Source: Pyropia haitanensis
Lineage: Eukaryota > Rhodophyta > Bangiophyceae > Bangiales > Bangiaceae
Direction: 5' to 3'
Assembly: GCA_008729055.1 (NCBI GenBank)
Contig: SDUX01000007.1
Location: 5,439,009 to 5,503,008, forward strand
Length of the DNA stretch: 64,000 nt
The notes under the pieces are model-generated. The model ran no database searches and was not told where the DNA came from. It saw only the letters and a program-made list of their open reading frames with translations. The translations under genes were made by a program, and so were the position numbers. Below, piece after piece: positions 10,157-20,975 of the stretch. Within the stretch, counting starts at the first letter, position 1, and each line of letters starts with the position of its first letter.

Positions 10157-11335
10157 TCACCCCCCCGCGCGGATGTACGAAATCGACGCCGCGTCACACG
10201 GCCGCAGCGGCGTTGGCCACGCGCGGCCCGTCACGACGTTATCCGTGCGGAGGAGCGCCACCTGGTCCCGCGTAATCACCGGCGGCAGCGCCGGCAGCAG
10301 CGCGTGCGCCGCCTCTGCCGCCGCCCCCTGCGCCGTGGCGAGCGACCACGGGAGGGGGAGGAGCACGCGGCGGCGGCCGCTGACGGCGAGCGTCAGCTCC
10401 ATCAGCTCGCGAAAGGTCCGCGTCGCGCCGCCGCCCAGCTCCCACACGCCCTCCGCCACGCGGCCGCCGCCCACCACCGCGTCGGCGGCGGTCGGCGGCG
10501 CGCCGGCCGCCGCGGCCACACCACCGTACAAGCACGTGACGATCGCGGCGGCAACGTCGTCGACGTGGACGGGCTGGAAGCGGGTGTGGCCCCCCCCCAC
10601 GAGGGGCAGACACGGCAGCAGCCGCGCGAGCCGCGCAAAGCGGTTGAAGAAGGCGTCCTCGGGGCCGTACACAATCGACGGGCGGAGGATGTAGGCGCGG
10701 CCCGCGGCGGGTGCCGCCGCCGCCGCCTCGCGTGCCGCCCGCACCGCCGCCTCGGCCGCCGCCTTGGACCGCGCGTACGCCGAGCCGCTCGCCGCGTCCG
10801 CGCCAATGGCCGACACGTGGACGAGCGCGCCAGCCGGCGGCGGCGCCGCCGTCGCGGCGGCGGCGGCGGCGGCGGCGGCGAGCCCGGCCGGCCCGCCACC
10901 CCGACCGCGGGCGGGGTGCCAAAACGCGTCCGCGACGGCGGCGGCCCCCCCCCGGTGGACGCGGTCAAACGTGACGCCGCGGGACTCGTGGAGGATGCCG
11001 ACCAGGTTGACCACATCGTCCGCCCCCCGCACCGCCGCCGCCACCGCCGCCGCGTCGGTAATATCCGTCGCGGCCGCCGCGGACGGGTCGAGCGTGACCG
11101 CGCCCCGGGCGGGCGCGAGCAGCGCCGCGACGCCGGCCGGGCGGCCGCCGCCGCCGCGGCTGCCGCCGCCGCCGCCGCCGCCGCCGCGGGAGAGGACGCG
11201 GACGGTGAGGGGGGCGGGGAGGGTGCCGCCGGCGGCGGCGGCGGCGAGGCGGCGGAGGAGGGCGCGGCCGAGGAAGCCGGTGCCGCCAAAGAGGGCGAGC
11301 ACGCGGCGGGGGGGGGGGGGAGGGGGGGGGGGCAT
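10157..11335 (-). CDS. NDUFA9-like NAD(P)-binding subunit of respiratory complex I
   Basis: The 392-residue protein is an atypical short-chain dehydrogenase. It starts with the nucleotide-binding loop GGTGFLG (about residues 14-20), has VVNLVGIL at the fourth strand, an active-site-like YARSK, and the strongly diagnostic ILRPSIVYGPEDAFFNRFA followed by FQPVHVDDVA. That set is characteristic of NDUFA9 (39-kDa subunit) and its bacterial relatives, which hold structural NADPH in the complex I peripheral arm. Alanine- and glycine-rich insertions interrupt the fold. The ATG at 11335 precedes a proline run encoded by two C tracts and then the Rossmann strand, so no mitochondrial presequence is visible; a length error in those C tracts could hide one. 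A plastid or mitochondrial NDUFA9-like dehydrogenase outside complex I is the alternative. It is divergent from the endonuclease III-like gene. Confidence 0.8.
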   Translation of the reverse strand: MPPPPPPPPRRVLALFGGTGFLGRALLRRLAAAAAGGTLPAPLTVRVLSRGGGGGGGGSRGGGGRPAGVAALLAPARGAVTLDPSAAAATDITDAAAVAAAVRGADDVVNLVGILHESRGVTFDRVHRGGAAAVADAFWHPARGRGGGPAGLAAAAAAAAATAAPPPAGALVHVSAIGADAASGSAYARSKAAAEAAVRAAREAAAAAPAAGRAYILRPSIVYGPEDAFFNRFARLARLLPCLPLVGGGHTRFQPVHVDDVAAAIVTCLYGGVAAAAGAPPTAADAVVGGGRVAEGVWELGGGATRTFRELMELTLAVSGRRRVLLPLPWSLATAQGAAAEAAHALLPALPPVITRDQVALLRTDNVVTGRAWPTPLRPCDAASISYIRAGG

Positions 11336-11478
11336 GGCGCCGGCGGTGGGCGGCTGCGTTGGGGGGTGGGGTGGGGGGGGTGGGGGGGGGGGGGGGAGGG
11401 GGAGAGAGGGGGGGAACGCCGGCGGTCCCAGGGGTGCGCCGGCCGGCCGGGGGGGGTCGACAGCCGACGGCGGCGCCG

Positions 11479-11626
11479 CGGCGGTGGTACAGGAGGGGGG
11501 GGACGGCGGCGGTGGTACAGGAGGGGGGGAACGGCGGCGGTGGTCCAGGAGGGGGGGAACGGCGGCGGTGGTACAGGAGGGGGGGAACGGCGGCGGTGGT
11601 CCAGGAGGGGGGGGGGACGGCCGCGG
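11479..11626. repeat. ~29-bp minisatellite, about five copies
   Basis: The unit GGCGGTGGTACAGGAGG plus a variable G run recurs about every 29 bases. TACAG and TCCAG variants alternate. Unit length differs only in the G run. Confidence 0.75.
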
Positions 11627-12100
11627 AGCACGCGTGGGTGGCGAGAGGGGGGGAAGTGTTGGCCGCCACCGCCGCCTCCACCGCGTCGGCCGCCGCCGCG
11701 ACGCCGCGGCCGCCGCGGGGCAGCCGCCGCCGCGGCCGCCACACGGACGGCACCCGCGCGGCGGCGGGCGGCACGCGCGGCTCGCGGCACGCGGTGGCGA
11801 GCCGCCGCGGCCGGCCGCCGCCACCCGCCCGCGGATCCGCGCGCGTCGACGCGCGGGCGGCTGCAAAACGCAGCCTCCACCCCCCGCCGGGCGCCCCCCC
11901 CCCCCCCCCCTCCCGCCGCCCCCACCACCACGCAGCCTCTGCCCGCCTGCACGCACCCCCCCACCACCCGGCGGCACCACCTCCCCCCCCCTCCCCCACG
12001 GTCACGCCGCTCCCCCCCCCTTCCCCCCCCCGCCGCCGGTGGCCACCTCCATGCCCCCCCCCACCCCCCCCCCCCTCCCCCCCCCCCCCGACCCGCCACG

Positions 12101-12181
12101 CCGCCGCCTTCCTCGCCACCCCGGCTGCCGCCGCCTTCCTCGCCACCCCGGCTGCCGCCGCCTTCCTCGCCACCCCGGCTG
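12101..12181. repeat. 27-bp perfect tandem repeat, three copies
   Basis: The 27-base unit that begins CCGCCGCCTTCCTCGCCACC occurs at 12101, 12128 and 12155 without a visible mismatch. Confidence 0.85.
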
Positions 12182-12335
12182 CCGCCGCCACCCCCCGCCG
12201 CCGCCGGTCGCCGCCACCGTCTGTGCTGCTGGCGCTGTTGTGGGGGTGCCGGCCGTTTGGGGGGGGGTGCCGCCGGTGGCGGTGGCGGCGGCGGTGGTGG
12301 CGGCGGCCGCTGGGGGGGGGGGGGGGGGGGGGGGG

Positions 12336-13904
12336 ATGATGCCGCCACGCCGGTCGGTGGCGGCGGCGGCGGCACGCCGTCGGGGAACCCCGCGGCGGGC
12401 GGCGGCAGCCGCGGCGGCGGCGGCCATCGCCGCCACCGCCACCGCCGCTGCCGCCGCCACCGCCACTGGCGCGGATGGGGTCGGCGGCGGCGGTGGGGGT
12501 GGGGGTGGTGGTGGTGGTGGTGGGGGGGGGGGGGGGACGCCCCGCCGCCGGTGCGGGCGGCCAAGCGGCGGCGCACGCCGGCGGCGGCGGGCGTGCCGCC
12601 GCCGCGGTCGCCGCTGGTCGACGCGCACGGGGGCGGCGTCGGGGCCGAGGCGCGAGCCAAGGCGGAGGCGCGGCCCAAGGCGGGTCCGCGTGCCAAGGCT
12701 GGGCGCGGTGCCAAGGCCGAGCCGCGTGCCCCGCGAGGGGCGGTGGCAGTGGCCGCGCCGCGGTCCACGGCGGCTTCCCGCGTCAAGGCCGAGCCGCGTG
12801 CCGCTGCCAAGCCGCGTGCCGCTGCCGAGCCGCGTGCCGCTGCCAAGCCGCGTGCCAAGGCCGAGCCGCGTGCCGAGGCCCGCCCCGCCGCCGCCGCGGC
12901 GGCGCGCGTCAAGGCCGAGCGCGGTGGCGAGGGCGGCGCGGGTGAACCCCCCCCCCCCCCCCCCCCAGTGGACGACATTGAGGCGCTCGCGGCCCCCCCC
13001 CCCCCCGGCATCGACGCCGCCATCGCCGCGGCCGACCCGTGGGGCGGCGCGTACCTCCCCACCCCCGCCGCCGCCGCGCGCGTCACCGCCGGCCTCATCC
13101 GCATGTACGGCCGCCCCGTGGCGGCGGGTCGGGAGGTGGGCGCCCCCCCCCCCCCCCCGCCACCGGCACGGGCGGGAGCGGCGGTGCCGCGCGGCGGTCC
13201 GTCCTCGACGCGCTCGTGGCGACCATCCTCTCCCAAAATACGACCGCGGCCAACAGCAACCGCGCGTTTGGGGGCATCAAGCGCCGCTGGGGGGACGACT
13301 GGCGGGCGGTGCGGGCGGCGGGGGCGGCGGCGGTCGCCGACACGATCCGCTGTGGGGGGCTCGCGCGCGTCAAGGCCGCCCGCATCGTGGCCATCCTGGA
13401 TGACCTGGCCGCCACCGCCGACGGCGCCGCCGCCGCCGCGGCGGCGGCGGCGGCGGCAGCCGACGGGCAGCGGGAGGGGGACGCGGCGCCCCCCCCCCCC
13501 CGCTCTCCCTCGAACACCTCCGTGGCGCCGACAGCGAGGCGGCCAAGGCGGCGCTGACCGCCTACGCCGGCGTTGGCACCAAAACCGCCGCGTGCGTCCT
13601 CCTCTTTGCGCTCGGCCGGCCCGAGTTCCCCGTCGACACGCACGTTGCACGCCTCGCCGCCCGCCTCGGCTGGGCGCCCGCCGTTGACCGCGCCGCGGCG
13701 TACGCGTCGTTGAACGCGGGGCTGCCGCCGCGGCTGCGCGCCGACCTGCACGTCCTGCTCGTCACGCACGGCCGCCGCCGGTGTGTCGCGCGCGCACCCC
13801 GGTGTGGCGGGTGTGCGCTGACGGCGGAGTGTGCGTTTTATCAGCGGGGGGGGGGGGAGGGCGCCGCGCGGGGGGGGAGGTGGATGGGGGGGGGGGGGGT
13901 CTGA
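12336..13904 (+). CDS. Endonuclease III-like DNA glycosylase (HhH-GPD, [4Fe-4S])
   Basis: The C-terminal half is a base-excision DNA glycosylase. It has VLDALVATILSQNT at the start of the HhH-GPD fold, the helix-hairpin-helix AYAGVGTKTAACVL with the catalytic lysine, and PVDTHVARL with the catalytic aspartate. It ends with cysteines spaced C-x6-C-x2-C-x5-C (CVARAPRCGGCALTAEC), the [4Fe-4S] loop of endonuclease III. The N-terminal half is a basic low-complexity region with repeated KAEPRA-type units (about 12650-12930), probably nuclear or DNA-binding. The reading frame changes at three homopolymers: G15 at 12522-12536, C16 at 13143-13158 and C13 at 13489-13501. The glycosylase motifs continue across the last one, so it is treated as one gene. 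The start at 12336 or 12339 follows a long G run and is uncertain. It likely removes oxidised pyrimidines in the nucleus or an organelle. Confidence 0.82.
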
Positions 13905-14166
13905 GGTTTCGGGGGGGGAGGGGGGGGAGGGTAGCGACCGCAGCTGGCAGGTGCCGTCGCGGCGCACGGCAAAGGGGTGAGGGCCAGGGGGGGGGGGGGG
14001 GGGGGGGGGCAGCGACGGACGGCGCGGTTGGGGGAGACGGCCGTGGCGGCCGCCCCGCCGCCTCGACGGCCGGGGTGCGGCCGTGGCACGGGCGGGCGGC
14101 CGCCGGTTGGGGGTGCCGCCGCCGCCTCCCGGGTGGCGCGCCGCCTGCCGACGCTGCTGCGCGGTT

Positions 14167-14202
<36 letters not shown>

Positions 14203-14554
14203 CCTGCTTGGGCGGCCGGCGGCCGTCGGTCTGCCCACGGGCGCGCGTGGCTGGGGTGCGTGCACGCGCGGGGACGGGCGGGGGCGCCCCGGGGGGGGGG
14301 GGGGGGGGGGAAACGCGTGCCGCCGCCGCCCCGTGGGGGGCCGCCGACGCCCCGCCACGGGCGGCGGCGGCGGCGGCGGGCGCGGCCGGCGGTGGCGTGC
14401 CACCACCGGCGGTGGCGTGCGGCGGGCAGGCACGCCATGCCAAAAACAAGCACCAAAAAAACGACAACCGGCACGCGTCGGCATCGGCGCCGGCACCCCC
14501 CCCCCCCGCGGCGCCCCCCCCAACCCCCCCTTCCCCCCCCCCCGCGGGACACCC
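13905..14554. other. Convergent gap between endonuclease III-like and MCM2 genes
   Basis: It contains G runs near 13990-14010 and 14290-14310 and the T32 tract at 14168-14199. Both neighbours terminate here. No gene is recognised. Confidence 0.6.
14168..14199 (+). repeat. Uninterrupted T32 tract
   Basis: Thirty-two consecutive T residues lie in otherwise GC-rich intergenic DNA. On the minus strand this is a poly(A) tract. No flanking duplication or retroelement protein is visible. Confidence 0.9.
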
Positions 14555-17500
14555 TCACGTGGGCGAGTACACAATCTTCCCCCGCGCGCGGGCGAGCGAG
14601 AACCCCCGCCCCCCAAACGCGGCGCTCGCGTAAAACGCGTGGCAGCTGTGCACGCCCAGCTCCCGCGCGCGCGCCTCAAAGTCGTCCACCTCCACCTCCA
14701 CCGCCGCCGCCCGCGGCGCGGCGCCGCGGCGCCCACCCCCCCCCCCGCGGCGGCGGCGGCGCCGTAATCCCGCACCAGGCCGCCGAGCAGGTGCGCCAGC
14801 AGCGCCGCGTCGTCCCGCTCGGCGGCGAGGTACGCGCCAAAGGTGCGGCGGAGGGCGCGGCCAACCGCGTACTTTTGGGCGCCAAAAAACGACGCGAGCG
14901 TCACCGCCACCGCCGCCGCAACGTCGTCGCCGCGCACGTGCGCGCGGAGGTGGAGGCGGGCGTGCGCCTCGGCGAGGCGGACCGCCGACTCGAGGTGCCG
15001 CAGCGCGATCGGCAGGCCGCCCGTCGCGGCCGCCTCCCGCCGCAGCTGCAGGTACAGGCCGGCGAGCTTGTCCTTGTCCAGGTTGCCCAGCCGCGGGTGC
15101 ACCCGCGCGCGCGCGTAGGCGAGGTAGTTGCGGAAGAGGGGGGGGGGGATGGGCTCCACGGCGCCCGTGGATGGCGACGCCGCCGCCGCCGCCGCCGCCG
15201 CGGCCGCCGCCGCCGCCGCCGCGCGGGCGGCGGCGGCGGCAGCCGCGCGGGCGGCGGCGGCCTCCGCGTCGGGCACCAGGTCCTCCTCCTCGTCGTCGTC
15301 ATGGTCGTTGCCGTCGTCGCCGTCGCCGTCGCCGCCGTGGCCACCGGCCGCGGCGGCCGCGTCGGCGGCGGTGGCGGCGGCGGCGGCGGCGGCGGCGGTG
15401 GCGTCGGCGGCGGCGTCGGCGGCGGCCAGCGGGTGCGCGCGGACGTGCGAGTCGATGACAAACGTGGCGAGCGCCTCGTCGGCGGCGGCGTCGACAACGT
15501 CGCGGACGACGCAGAGGACGTCAAAGCGGGACAGGATGGGCTCGGTCAGGTCCACATTCTCCGCGAGCGACACGGACGCGTCGTAGCGGCCCTTTACCGG
15601 GTTGGCCGCCGCGAACACGCTGCACCGCGCCTGCAGGCTGGTGACGATGCCGGCCTTGGAGATGCTAATCGACTGCTGCTCCATCGCCTCGTGGATGGAC
15701 GTCCGGTCCGCGTCGTTCATCTTGTCAAACTCGTCAATGAGGCACACGCCGCGGTCGGCGAGGACGAGCGCGCCGCCCTCCAGCGCCCACTCGCGCGTCA
15801 CGGGGTCCTTGCGCACCGCGGCGGTCAGGCCGACGGCGGACGCGCCCTTGCCGGTCGTGTAGACGGCGCGGCGGGCGGTCTTTTCGACCCACTTTAGGAA
15901 CTGGGACTTGGCCGTCCCCGGGTCGCCCAGCAGCAGCACGTTGATGTCGCCGCGGATGCGGTGCTTCTCGCCCACCTCCTTGGCCTGGCCGCCAAAGAGG
16001 GCGAGCGCGAGCGCCCGCTTAATCTCCCCGTGCCCGTGGATGGACGGCGCCACCGACGCGTACACGCGGTCGGCGAGGCGCGGGTCCGCCGCGAGCGCGC
16101 GGACCGCCGCCACGTCCTCGTCGGTCAGCCCGTCGTCGGCGCCGCCACCGCCGCCGGCGGCGGCACCCCCATCCGCGCCCACCGCTTCCACATAGTTGGC
16201 CTCAATGACGGTGGAAAAGACGGGGAAGCCCGCCCGCGCGTGCGCCGCCGCGTCCACATTGTGCCGGTAAATGCCCGTGACGGTCACCTCGTCGCCCGGC
16301 CGGGCGGCGTCAATGAGGTCGCCCAGCAGGATGACCTGCTTGGAGCGGGGCAGCCGCCCGGCGGGCACGCTCCCCGGCGCCTCCTGCAGCGTCAGCCGCT
16401 GGTAGTTGCCAAAGACGGTCTGCTCCGTGTTGACCGTAAACGGCCCTTTGGCGTTGCAGTGGGGGCACAGCAGCACCGCCCGCTCGGGGGCGGTGGCGGC
16501 GACGCCGCCCACGACGCCGCTCCCGCCATTGGTGACGGCCGGCGTCGGGATGACCGCCCGGCACTTGCCACAGTCGAGCTTGACCAGCCGCAGGTGGGGG
16601 AACACGCCCGTCCGGCGGGTCACCACGCCCGACACCTTGATGAAGCAGTTGAGGTGGATGTGCCGCACGTCGCGCAGCGCGTCGACGACCGGCAGCTCCG
16701 CGATGCGCACGTACACCTCCCGGTGGATGGCGCCGTAGTGGGGAAACGCGGCGAGCACCGCCTCCGTCGCGACCTCGTTAAAGACGTCGAGCATCTCGGC
16801 GGGCGCGTCCGCCACCCACACCGCCAGCAGCGCGTCCGCGGCGGCCAGGTGCGGGTACGACACGACCAGCGACTGGCCATTCGCGGCGGCCATGGCGCGG
16901 ATGCGCGAGCGGTACACGCTGCCGCCGCCGCCGTCGGCCGCCTCGCGGAGGACCGTCGCGAAGCGGCGGCGGACTTCCCGGCGGGGGCGCTCCTGGGAGA
17001 GCCACTCCCGGAGGGGCCCGTCAAACCGCTCGAGCACAAACCCGTCGGCCACGTCGGCCGTGTCGGTCGCCGACGTGGAGCGGCTGCCGCCGCTGCCGCC
17101 GGCGTGGCGCCACCGGGGGGGACCGCCCCCCCCGCCGCCCGCCGAGCCGCCAACCCCCCCCCGCTGCTGCCACGGCCGGCACTGCCGGCAGCGGCCGGCG
17201 GCGGCGGCGGCCGGCGGCGGCGGTGGCGGCCCGCCGGCGGGCGCCCGCCCGCCGCGGATGGCGCGTCCGACTCGCTGTCCACCCGGAACGCCGCCGGCAG
17301 GTCGTGCCGCACCGGCGGCACGCCCGCGGCCGACGCCCCCCCCCCGGCCGTCGACGGCACCGACGGGGTGGCCGGCAGCGGCGCCACGCCCCGCGCGCGC
17401 CGCTCCGCCGCGTCCCGCGCGGCGAGCGCCGCCTCCACCGCCCGCCGCCCCCGCGCGTCGAGCGCCCCCCCGGCGCCCGCGGCGGCGGCGTCTGCCTCGG

Positions 17501-17958
17501 CGGCGGCGTCCACCTCGTACGCGTCGAGGCGCGCGTCGGGCGCGTAGTCGGCCCACATGTCATCGCCGAGGAGGTCCTCCCCGTCGTCGGGCTCGGACGC
17601 GACGGGCGTCGTGTCGCGGATGCCCACCTCGTCGGCGTCGTCAAAGAGGGAGTCGGCGTCGGCGTCGGCGTCGCCGCCGCCGCCGTCGCCGGGACGGCCA
17701 CGTACGCGGCCGCTGCGGGCGTCGTCTGCTTGGTCGTCGTCCTCATCGTCCGAGGGGGGGGGGGGGTGCCCGCCGCGGGCGTAAAGGGCGTCTGGGGGGT
17801 GGCGTAGTCGCCGGGCGAGGCGGGCGTGGGGGGGACGCCCGCCGCGGCGGCCGCCGCGGCAGCCGCCGCTACGGCCGCGGCGGCGCGGCGGGAGGGGGCG
17901 CCCCGGCCGGGGGGGGGGGGTCGTCGTCGCGCCCGCGCTTGCGGGAGGGCGGCGCCAT
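14555..17958 (-). CDS. MCM2: DNA replication licensing factor MCM2
   Basis: This is one subunit of the MCM2-7 replicative helicase. The N-terminus MAPPSRKRGRDDD is followed by an acidic region and the MCM2 segment GEDLLGDDMWADYAPDARLD. The N-terminal domain carries a zinc finger (CGKC...CPHC). The AAA+ core has Walker A GDPGTAKS, Walker B CLIDEFDKM and arginine finger LSRFD. The block MNDADRTSIHEAMEQQSISISKAGIVTSL is that of MCM2. A winged-helix-like C-terminus ends GKIVYSPT. A long alanine/aspartate insertion (15170-15430) precedes the C-terminal domain. The frame changes at homopolymers: near the start around 17908-17920, around 17750-17765, around 17100-17160, and C11 at 14736-14746. Motifs remain in register with the family on each side. 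No intron with a convincing boundary was found. It should act in nuclear replication origins. Confidence 0.93.
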
Positions 17959-19154
17959 GGCAAGACCAGGACGGGGACAGGGGGGAAGGGGGGGGGGGGG
18001 GGGGGTGGAGAGGGGGGGGCGGGGAGAGGGGAGCGACCCGTGTGAGAGAGGCAGCCGCAGCAGCAGCAGGCGCAAAAAAGCCACGCACGCGGACGGAGCG
18101 GACGTTGGGGGAGGCGCCGCGGCGGTCGTGGGCGGGCGGTCCGAGGGGCACGCACGGCAGCCCGCGCGGGGTGGTGGACCGTGACGGCCACGCGGGTGGC
18201 GGACAGCCGCACGGCGACGCCGGTGGTGGGGCAGCGCGACGCAAGGGCGGGCGGTGGGGAGGGGGGGCACGACCGTCCCCACAGCAGCAGCGCGCGGCCG
18301 TGACCCGCGGGCGCTGGCGTCTTGGCGGCGACGGCGGGGCGGGAGGGGCGAGCCGCCATGGCTTAAGACACTGGCGCGGCGGGCCGGCGGGGTCTGCGGC
18401 CACTCCCGCCAAAAAAAAAAAAACAGAGGATCCCCGCGTGGTCTGGGAGGGCCCCCTCTCCGGTTTTGAAAGCGGGGGGGGTTGTCCCCCACGCGGCCGA
18501 CCCGCTCGCCACACGCCGAGTGCATGCGTTTGTGTATCCAATGGGGGGGGGATCAACGCGGCGGCGGCTGCCGGTTTTTTTTTGGCGCGAACGGGGGCGG
18601 GATCCAGGCGGTACGGACTCGTGTGTTCCCGCCCATGGGGAGTTGAAAAGGAATGGGCAAAACGACACGGCATTGCGCCGGGAGTCGTCGAGGTCCCCCA
18701 CCACCGGGGGTTGGACTGTGGGTGGCAGGAGGGCTGGCGGCGGCGGCACGGCGGGCGGTGGCGCGGCGGGCGGCACGACGGCGGGCGGCAGAACGACGGG
18801 CGGCAGGACGGCAGGCGGCGGGAGGGTGGGTGGTGGCGCGGCGGGTCGCAGGACGACGGGCGGCAGCTTCGGTGGTGTAGGTCGCCGCGGCGGCATGGAC
18901 CTCCCTGCGCCTCTTGACCGCGCAGGGCGCCCGCCGCCTGGGCGGCCGGCGCCATCCCCTGCTGCGCGGGGGCCCCCGCCCAGGTGCCGCCGCACCACGC
19001 CAGCACACGAGTGAAGAAAACAAGAAAAAGGACAACAGCTCCAAAGGACACGCTCACGCAAAAACAAGCCGTCTCGGACGCCCGACCAACCCCCCCACCC
19101 CCAGTTGCAATCCCTCCTCCCCATTTGCCCCCCCCGCCCCCCCCCCACCACCCC
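17959..19154. other. Intergenic region upstream of MCM2, with a degenerate minisatellite
   Basis: It contains C/G runs directly upstream of the MCM2 start, A13-type and T9-type tracts near 18410 and 18575, and an irregular repeat of GGCGGGCGGCANGACGACG-like units at about 18730-18870. No gene was recognised. The only long frames are repeat-derived proline/valine/alanine strings. Confidence 0.6.
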
Positions 19155-20197
19155 TCACGCCGACGCGGGCACCGGCGGCGTGTAGCCCTGCTCCAACGCG
19201 ACGAGGCCATCAAACAGGAAGCCGTGGATAAACTCCTCGGTCCACTCCTCGCCGTAAAAGCGGAGGAACATGCCCCGCGCGGGGTCCTTTTCCGCCCGGT
19301 ACGTCAGGTACGCCTTGTGGCTCGCCTTGATGGCCTCCACCTCCGCCGGGTCCGTCACCGGCTGCGCCGCGTCCACAAAGTCGAGGTACGTGTGGAGGTA
19401 GTCCTTGAACGCGTCAAAGACGGGGCCCTGGATGGCCTCGTCCCCCGACGTGCGCGTCCACAGGAAGCACGGGCTAAAGAACTTGGCCGCCTCGGCCGGG
19501 AAGTCACCGCCCCAGGGGAGCACCGCCTGGTGCTTGGCGTGGACGGCCTTAAAGGCGTCGTAAAACTCCGCCTTGTACTCGTCCGTATGGAACAGCGGCT
19601 GCATGTCGAGCGCAATCAGGTGGCCACCCGGCAGGGTGACCAGGTCGGCCCCGAAAAACGGGATCCGGTAGTTCATGTGCGGGAAGATGACATAGTTGAG
19701 CACCTGCAGCGCCGCCCCGCCCTGCACGTGCGCCGCGCGGATTTGGCGGAGCTTGGGCGTCTGGTACGCGTACGCGTCGGTGGTGACGAGCGCGGCGCGC
19801 TTGCCCTTGCCCGTCATCGCCTCCTTGTGGACGTACCCGTCCGGGATGGGGTACGGCCCAAGGTCGGGCAGCCGCTCCTTCATCACCCGCACCGCGTACT
19901 CCCAAAACGGCGTGTACAGGTCCGTCACCGCCGCGGGTGGGGGGGGGGACGGGCCGCCGCGGGGGTGGACGCCGCCGCCGCCGCCGCCGCCGCGGCGGCC
20001 GCCGTCGCGTCGCCCGCCGCCGCGTCGGCGGCCATGAGCAGCGGCCGCCGCGACGCGGCCGGCCGCCACACCCCACCGCCGACGCGGCGGCCGCGGGCGG
20101 CGGCGGCGGCGGCGGCGGGCCGGCCGACCGCGGCGGCGGCGGCGGCGGGCCGGCCGACCGCGGCGGGGGCGGCGGCCACAAACGCGGGGCCCGCCAT
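19155..20197 (-). CDS. pebB: Phycoerythrobilin:ferredoxin oxidoreductase (ferredoxin-dependent bilin reductase)
   Basis: The enzyme reduces 15,16-dihydrobiliverdin to phycoerythrobilin with electrons from ferredoxin, giving the chromophore of phycoerythrin in the plastid. The mature part starts near YTPFWEYAV and contains [31 protein letters not shown] and a C-terminal [20 protein letters not shown]. These match the PebB branch better than PebA, HY2 or PcyA, and the aspartate in FGADLV lies where the family has its proton-donating acid. The first ~80 residues from the ATG at 20197 are Ala/Gly/Arg-rich with hydroxylated residues and few acidic ones, as in a plastid transit peptide. The frame changes at G10, 19939-19948, between leader and enzyme. 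An internal ATG at about 20034 is an alternative start. Its presence supports a phycobilisome-bearing red alga. Confidence 0.85.
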
Positions 20198-20701
20198 CGG
20201 GACGGCGCCCTGGACGACAGCCACGGGCAGGGTGGGTGGTGGCAGCGTCGACGGGCGCCAAGAGAGAGGGGCAGGCGTACTGTACAGCGCAAGACGGGGG
20301 AGGGACTGGGGGGCGGCCGTCGCCACGGCACAGGCGCCGCCGTCCGCGTCCGCCCCCCCACGCGGGCGTCGACGACACACAGCTCGCGCGCCTCGGCGGT
20401 GCGCTCGCCAACCCCGACGCGAGATACTGCGGGCGGACGTGGGTCCATCAAAAGTAGTCCCGGCGGGGCCGTCCCGATCCACCACCCGCACCCATTCCCC
20501 CCGCAAGTGGCCCACCACCGACACACCCGCGGCGCCGTCGGCGCCACCACCCCAACGTCGGCCGGCGCGGCGGGGGGCCGTCGTCGGCGCCCGCCGCGCC
20601 GCTGCCCTCACACACACGCCCATCCCCCCCGTCGCGGGCCACCCCCCCCCCCCCCCTTTCCTCCCCCTTGGCCGCGGCCGCGTCGCTCTCCCCCCCCAGC
20701 C
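20198..20701. other. Divergent gap between pebB and the SAP-domain gene
   Basis: This is the shared upstream region. A pyrimidine-rich stretch precedes the ATG at 20702. No specific element is recognised. Confidence 0.5.
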
Positions 20702-20940
20702 ATGGATCCCCACGCCCTAACCGTCAGCCAGCTCCGCGCGGAGCTCGCCCGCCGCGGCGCCGACGCGCGGGGCGTCAAGGCCGCGCTCGTCGCGCGCCTC
20801 GCCGCCGCCACCGCCGCCGCCGCCGCCGCGGCGCACCCGCCGCCGCCGCCGCCCGCCGCCGCCGCCGCCACCGTGCCGCCGCCGCCGCTGCTCGTCGCGC
20901 CGCTGCTCACGCCGCCGCCGCCGCCGCCGCCGCTGCCGCA

Positions 20941-20975
<35 letters not shown>

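Larger units (their letters stand above)
11336..12335. other. Divergent intergenic region with minisatellites and long G/C runs
   Basis: This is the shared upstream region of the NDUFA9-like and endonuclease III-like genes. It contains a ~29-bp repeat (11479-11626), a 27-bp repeat (12101-12181) and a G run of about 23 bases that ends at the ATG of the downstream gene. No TATA-like element was recognised. Confidence 0.6.

Noticed and set aside
10304..13687. A 1127-codon plus-strand frame
   Set aside because: Its first third is antisense to the NDUFA9-like gene and its middle is repeat DNA. Only the part after about 12540 belongs to the glycosylase gene.
15000..17550. Long plus-strand frames across MCM2
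   Set aside because: They are antisense shadows of a strongly conserved minus-strand gene.
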